Under the pieces are notes generated by a model. The model made no database searches. It worked only from the letters and a program-made list of their open reading frames with translations, and was not told the origin of the DNA. A stretch of DNA of 7,709 nucleotides from JAAYCI01 sp964367945 (lineage in GTDB: Bacteria > Bacillota > Clostridia > Oscillospirales > Ruminococcaceae), in assembly GCA_964367945.1 (NCBI GenBank), contig CAYIZZ010000110.1, forward strand, positions 1 through 7,709, given 5' to 3'. The first letter of the stretch is position 1. Each line of letters opens with the position of its first letter. This document shows positions 5,949-7,709 of the stretch, one piece after another. Made by a program: the position numbers and the translations under genes.

Positions 5949-7103
5949 TTATTTGTACGAGTCTTTCAATATAGTGATGACATCATCTTTTGTAAGCTGC
6001 TTTCTATCTAAGGTAAAAAGCCCGCCCATGTCGGCAAAAGCATGGTCTGCATAATCACTGAACAGTTCTTCCTTGATACCGAAGTCGCTCATTTTCAAAA
6101 CATTGCTATCGACGCTACATGCTTTTTGTAAGTCATCTAACGCTTTAACAATGTCGCCATCTTCGTTGCCCAAAGCTTTTGCCATGACAGCAGTTCGCTC
6201 GCCGCATACATTTGCAAAAAACTTAAAGTAGGCAAGTGACAACATGATAAGTCCTGCACCATGAGGTAAATCATGATGGAAGCCTGACAACGCATGTTCA
6301 ATAGAATGCTCGGATGTGCATGAAGATAAACTTTCTACAAAGCCTGAGTATGTGTTTGCCAGCGCAACATAAGCACGTGCTTCTTTGTTGGTTGGATCTT
6401 TCACAGCAATGGGCAAGTATTTGCCGACAAGCTCTATGGCCTGCAGGGCAAACATGTCGCTCATTGGATTGGCGATGTTGGCAATGTAGCCTTCAAGTGA
6501 GTGGAAAAGTGCATCAAAACCTTGATATGCTGTTAAATGTGCGGGAACAGTCATCATTAAATCAGGATCGACTATGGAAAGAATGGGGAAGGTGAGATCG
6601 AAATTGCCAAATCCGATTTTTTCTTTACCATTTGTGATAACCATCCATGGGTCGGCCTCTGTGCCTGTGCCTGCAGTGGTGGTGATGGCAACCATGGGAA
6701 GAGGCAGTGTGGGAATAGGCATACCCTTGCCTGTGCCACCGCCAACATAGTCCCAAAAATCGCCGTCGTTTGTGCACATGATAGCGATAGCCTTGGCTGC
6801 ATCAAGTGAAGAACCACCACCTAAGCCCACAACAAATGTACAAGCGTTTTCTCTGCCCACAGCGGCTGCCTCGTGAACAGATTCAATGGTGGGATTCGGC
6901 TGAATTTTGTCATACACAACTGCATCGTGACCACTTTTTGCCAGCAGATCGATGACTTTTGCCACATAGCCTAGCTTTGTGGTAGATGTGCCACCGGTGA
7001 TGATAAGTGCCTTGCCACTAGGAAGACTTTCGTCGGCTAGCTTGTTTAAAGAACCTGCACCAAAATGAATTTTGGTGGGAACATGATAAGTGAAAATGTT
7101 CAT
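5949..7103 (-). CDS. Iron-containing (group III) alcohol dehydrogenase
   Basis: This 384-residue NAD(P)-dependent dehydrogenase interconverts an alcohol and its aldehyde or ketone. The N-terminal half binds the nucleotide: GGTSTTKLG (37-45), VVGLGGGSSLDAAKA (91-105) and TTTAGTGTEADPW (141-153). The C-terminal helical half supplies the metal site, with predicted ligands D197 and H201 (GFDALFHSLEGY), H266 (SEHSIEH) and H281 (LPHGAG). The loop between the last two ligands is one residue longer than in E. coli FucO. The start is the ATG at 7101-7103, five bases after GGGGG (7109-7113). An in-frame ATG at 7134-7136 would add 11 residues but falls in the -10 box of the proposed promoter, so it cannot be in that transcript. 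The gene is divergent from a MerR-family regulator with an AdhR-like operator, which suggests induction by reactive aldehydes. The substrate is not predictable; a 1,3-propanediol or butanol role is possible but unsupported here. Confidence 0.93.
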   Translation of the reverse strand: MNIFTYHVPTKIHFGAGSLNKLADESLPSGKALIITGGTSTTKLGYVAKVIDLLAKSGHDAVVYDKIQPNPTIESVHEAAAVGRENACTFVVGLGGGSSLDAAKAIAIMCTNDGDFWDYVGGGTGKGMPIPTLPLPMVAITTTAGTGTEADPWMVITNGKEKIGFGNFDLTFPILSIVDPDLMMTVPAHLTAYQGFDALFHSLEGYIANIANPMSDMFALQAIELVGKYLPIAVKDPTNKEARAYVALANTYSGFVESLSSCTSEHSIEHALSGFHHDLPHGAGLIMLSLAYFKFFANVCGERTAVMAKALGNEDGDIVKALDDLQKACSVDSNVLKMSDFGIKEELFSDYADHAFADMGGLFTLDRKQLTKDDVITILKDSYK

Positions 7104-7108
7104 AATAA

Positions 7109-7113
7109 CCCCC
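7109..7113 (-). promoter_or_regulatory. Ribosome binding site of the alcohol dehydrogenase gene
   Basis: On the minus strand, CGGGGG lies five bases before the ATG at 7103-7101 and inside the predicted leader of about 25 bases. This supports the inner start over the ATG at 7136-7134. Confidence 0.65.
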
Positions 7114-7115
7114 GT

Positions 7116-7144
7116 TTGATTTATTGATAAATACATGGTAACAT
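7116..7144 (+). promoter_or_regulatory. Candidate promoter of the MerR-family regulator gene
   Basis: TTGATT (7116-7121), a 17-base spacer and TAACAT (7139-7144) give eight of twelve consensus matches. The -10 shares bases with the -10 of the divergent alcohol dehydrogenase promoter, so the two polymerases would compete. An overlapping alternative is TTGATA (7124-7129), a 16-base spacer and TAAAGT (7146-7151). Either is adjacent to or overlaps the dyad at 7143-7162, as expected for autoregulation. Confidence 0.4.
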
Positions 7145-7165
7145 TTAAAGTAAACTCTAAGTCAA
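7135..7165 (-). promoter_or_regulatory. MerR-type promoter of the alcohol dehydrogenase gene (19-base spacer)
   Basis: On the minus strand, TTGACT (7165-7160) is separated from TACCAT (7140-7135) by 19 bases, the over-long spacer typical of promoters activated by MerR-family proteins through DNA distortion. The spacer is filled by a dyad (7143-7162) with arms ACTTAGAGT and ACTTTAAAT around a two-base centre, matching at seven of nine positions. The sequence CTTGACTTAGAGT resembles, from memory, the operators of the AdhR/NmlR group. Transcription would begin near 7128. Confidence 0.75.
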
Positions 7166-7182
7166 GGGAAAAATGTAAAAAT

Positions 7183-7188
7183 GGAGGG
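7183..7188 (+). promoter_or_regulatory. Ribosome binding site of the MerR regulator (decides the start)
   Basis: GGAGGG is followed four bases later by the ATG at 7193. It overlaps codons 1-3 of the longer frame that begins at 7181, so the shorter start is preferred. Confidence 0.75.
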
Positions 7189-7192
7189 ATTT

Positions 7193-7618
7193 ATGGGATA
7201 TTCAATAGGAGAAATCTCGAAATTGATAAATATCACTGCACATACACTGCGATATTATGAAAAAGAAGGCCTGATTTCTATAAAAAGGAAAGAAAATGGG
7301 CTACGTGAGTTTAGTGAAAACGATATTGAGATTTTGCGGGTGATACAATGCTTGAAAGAAACAAGCATGTCGATTGCCGATATAAAAAAATATATTCAGC
7401 TGTGTCAAAAGGGGAGCGACACCACAAAAGAACGAAAAGAAATTTTTGTGATGCAAAAAAAGCATATAGAAAAAGAAATTGAAAAACTGAATGAATATTT
7501 AGAAGTGGCGAATTATAAAATATGGTATTATGAAAATCTGCATAAATATGGTAACGATGACGGTATAGCGGAATGTAAAAACATGCGTGAAATTTATAAG
7601 CGCGAGTTTGGAAAATAA
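7193..7618 (+). CDS. MerR-family transcriptional regulator, AdhR/NmlR-like
   Basis: This 141-residue DNA-binding protein begins with the MerR winged helix-turn-helix. It has YSIGEISKLINITAHTLRYY (3-22), then EKEGLI, the wing (KRKENGLREFSENDIEIL, 31-48) and IQCLKETSMSIADIKKY (51-67). A coiled-coil dimerisation helix (about 79-118) and a short tail follow. C53 sits where, from memory, Bacillus subtilis AdhR has its redox- and aldehyde-sensing Cys52; C71 and C128 are the only others. There is no clear metal- or drug-binding domain. The start is the ATG at 7193-7195, because GGAGGG at 7183-7188 would otherwise lie within the gene; the ATG at 7181 would add four residues (MEGF). It very probably controls the divergent alcohol dehydrogenase through the 19-base-spacer promoter and may regulate itself. 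The true inducer is unknown; aldehyde, quinone or thiol stress is the inference. Confidence 0.9.
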   Translation: MGYSIGEISKLINITAHTLRYYEKEGLISIKRKENGLREFSENDIEILRVIQCLKETSMSIADIKKYIQLCQKGSDTTKERKEIFVMQKKHIEKEIEKLNEYLEVANYKIWYYENLHKYGNDDGIAECKNMREIYKREFGK

Positions 7619-7633
7619 GTTGTGGCTAAAATA

Positions 7634-7671
7634 ATAATGGCGAAGAGTATAAACATACTCTTCGCCATTAT
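7634..7671. terminator. Perfect 17-bp hairpin terminator after the MerR gene, likely bidirectional
   Basis: Bases 7634-7650 pair without mismatch with 7655-7671 around an AAAC loop. The plus strand continues with a weak ATTTAAATA tail and serves the MerR gene, which stops 15 bases earlier. The minus strand continues TTATTATTTTAG, a better T-rich tail, suggesting that a gene converging from the right also ends here. Confidence 0.85.
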
Positions 7672-7688
7672 ATTTAAATAAGTAAAAC

Positions 7689-7709
7689 TTATTTGAGTTC
7701 CACTTTTGC
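7689..7709 (-). CDS. Possible last six codons of a minus-strand gene entering from the right
   Basis: Read on the minus strand from the right edge, the frame gives AKVELK followed by TAA at 7691-7689, 18 bases before the hairpin at 7634-7671. That hairpin has its better T-tail in this direction. Six codons are far too few to identify a product, and the call rests on the terminator placement rather than on the residues. Confidence 0.3.
   Translation of the reverse strand, partial: AKVELK

Noticed and set aside
7181..7192. ATG at 7181 as the start of the MerR regulator
   Set aside because: Its first codons contain the GGAGGG that serves as ribosome binding site for the ATG at 7193, and MerR proteins normally begin two or three residues before the Y-S-I-G-E segment.

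Overview
The window looks like a chromosomal segment of an anaerobic, moderately AT-rich Firmicute, most likely a member of the Clostridia. The grounds are strong AGGAG-type ribosome binding sites, GTG starts, a DegV-family protein, and a glycerol gene set typical of clostridia and Thermotogales: a GlpA-like flavoprotein with a BFD-type [2Fe-2S] tail, a second flavoprotein, a DUF1667 protein and glycerol kinase. No tRNA, rRNA, CRISPR array, insertion sequence or phage gene is visible. Genus-level placement is not possible from the sequence alone.

Layout. (1) 1-465, plus strand: the 3' part of a DegV-family lipid-binding protein gene. (2) 485-537: a long hairpin between two convergent genes. 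(3) 572-1105, minus strand: a TspO/MBR membrane protein. (4) 1106-1333: a divergent promoter region with a TATAAT box for tspO, a sigma-A-like promoter for the plus-strand operon, and three GGATA half-sites just upstream of that promoter. (5) 1334-5871, plus strand: a tight four-gene glycerol operon. Its first three genes overlap by 8 and 4 bases, and glpK follows after 14 bases. (6) 5883-5913: a terminator shared by glpK and the convergent gene. (7) 5949-7103, minus strand: an iron-containing alcohol dehydrogenase. (8) 7104-7192: overlapping divergent promoters with a MerR-type 19-base spacer and dyad. (9) 7193-7618, plus strand: a MerR-family regulator resembling the AdhR/NmlR group. (10) 7634-7671: a perfect 17-bp hairpin, then the apparent last codons of a minus-strand gene entering from the right.

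How the genes work together. GlpK phosphorylates glycerol to glycerol-3-phosphate. The two flavoproteins and the DUF1667 protein presumably form the complex that oxidises it to dihydroxyacetone phosphate. The complex has [2Fe-2S] and Cys-rich candidate cofactor sites but no membrane anchor, so its electron acceptor is the main open question. No glycerol facilitator, GlpP antiterminator or GlpC anchor lies in the window. The MerR/alcohol dehydrogenase pair is a separate, self-contained unit that looks like an aldehyde- or thiol-stress-responsive module. Its promoter geometry also settles the start codons of both genes, which are 11 and 4 codons inside their longest open frames.
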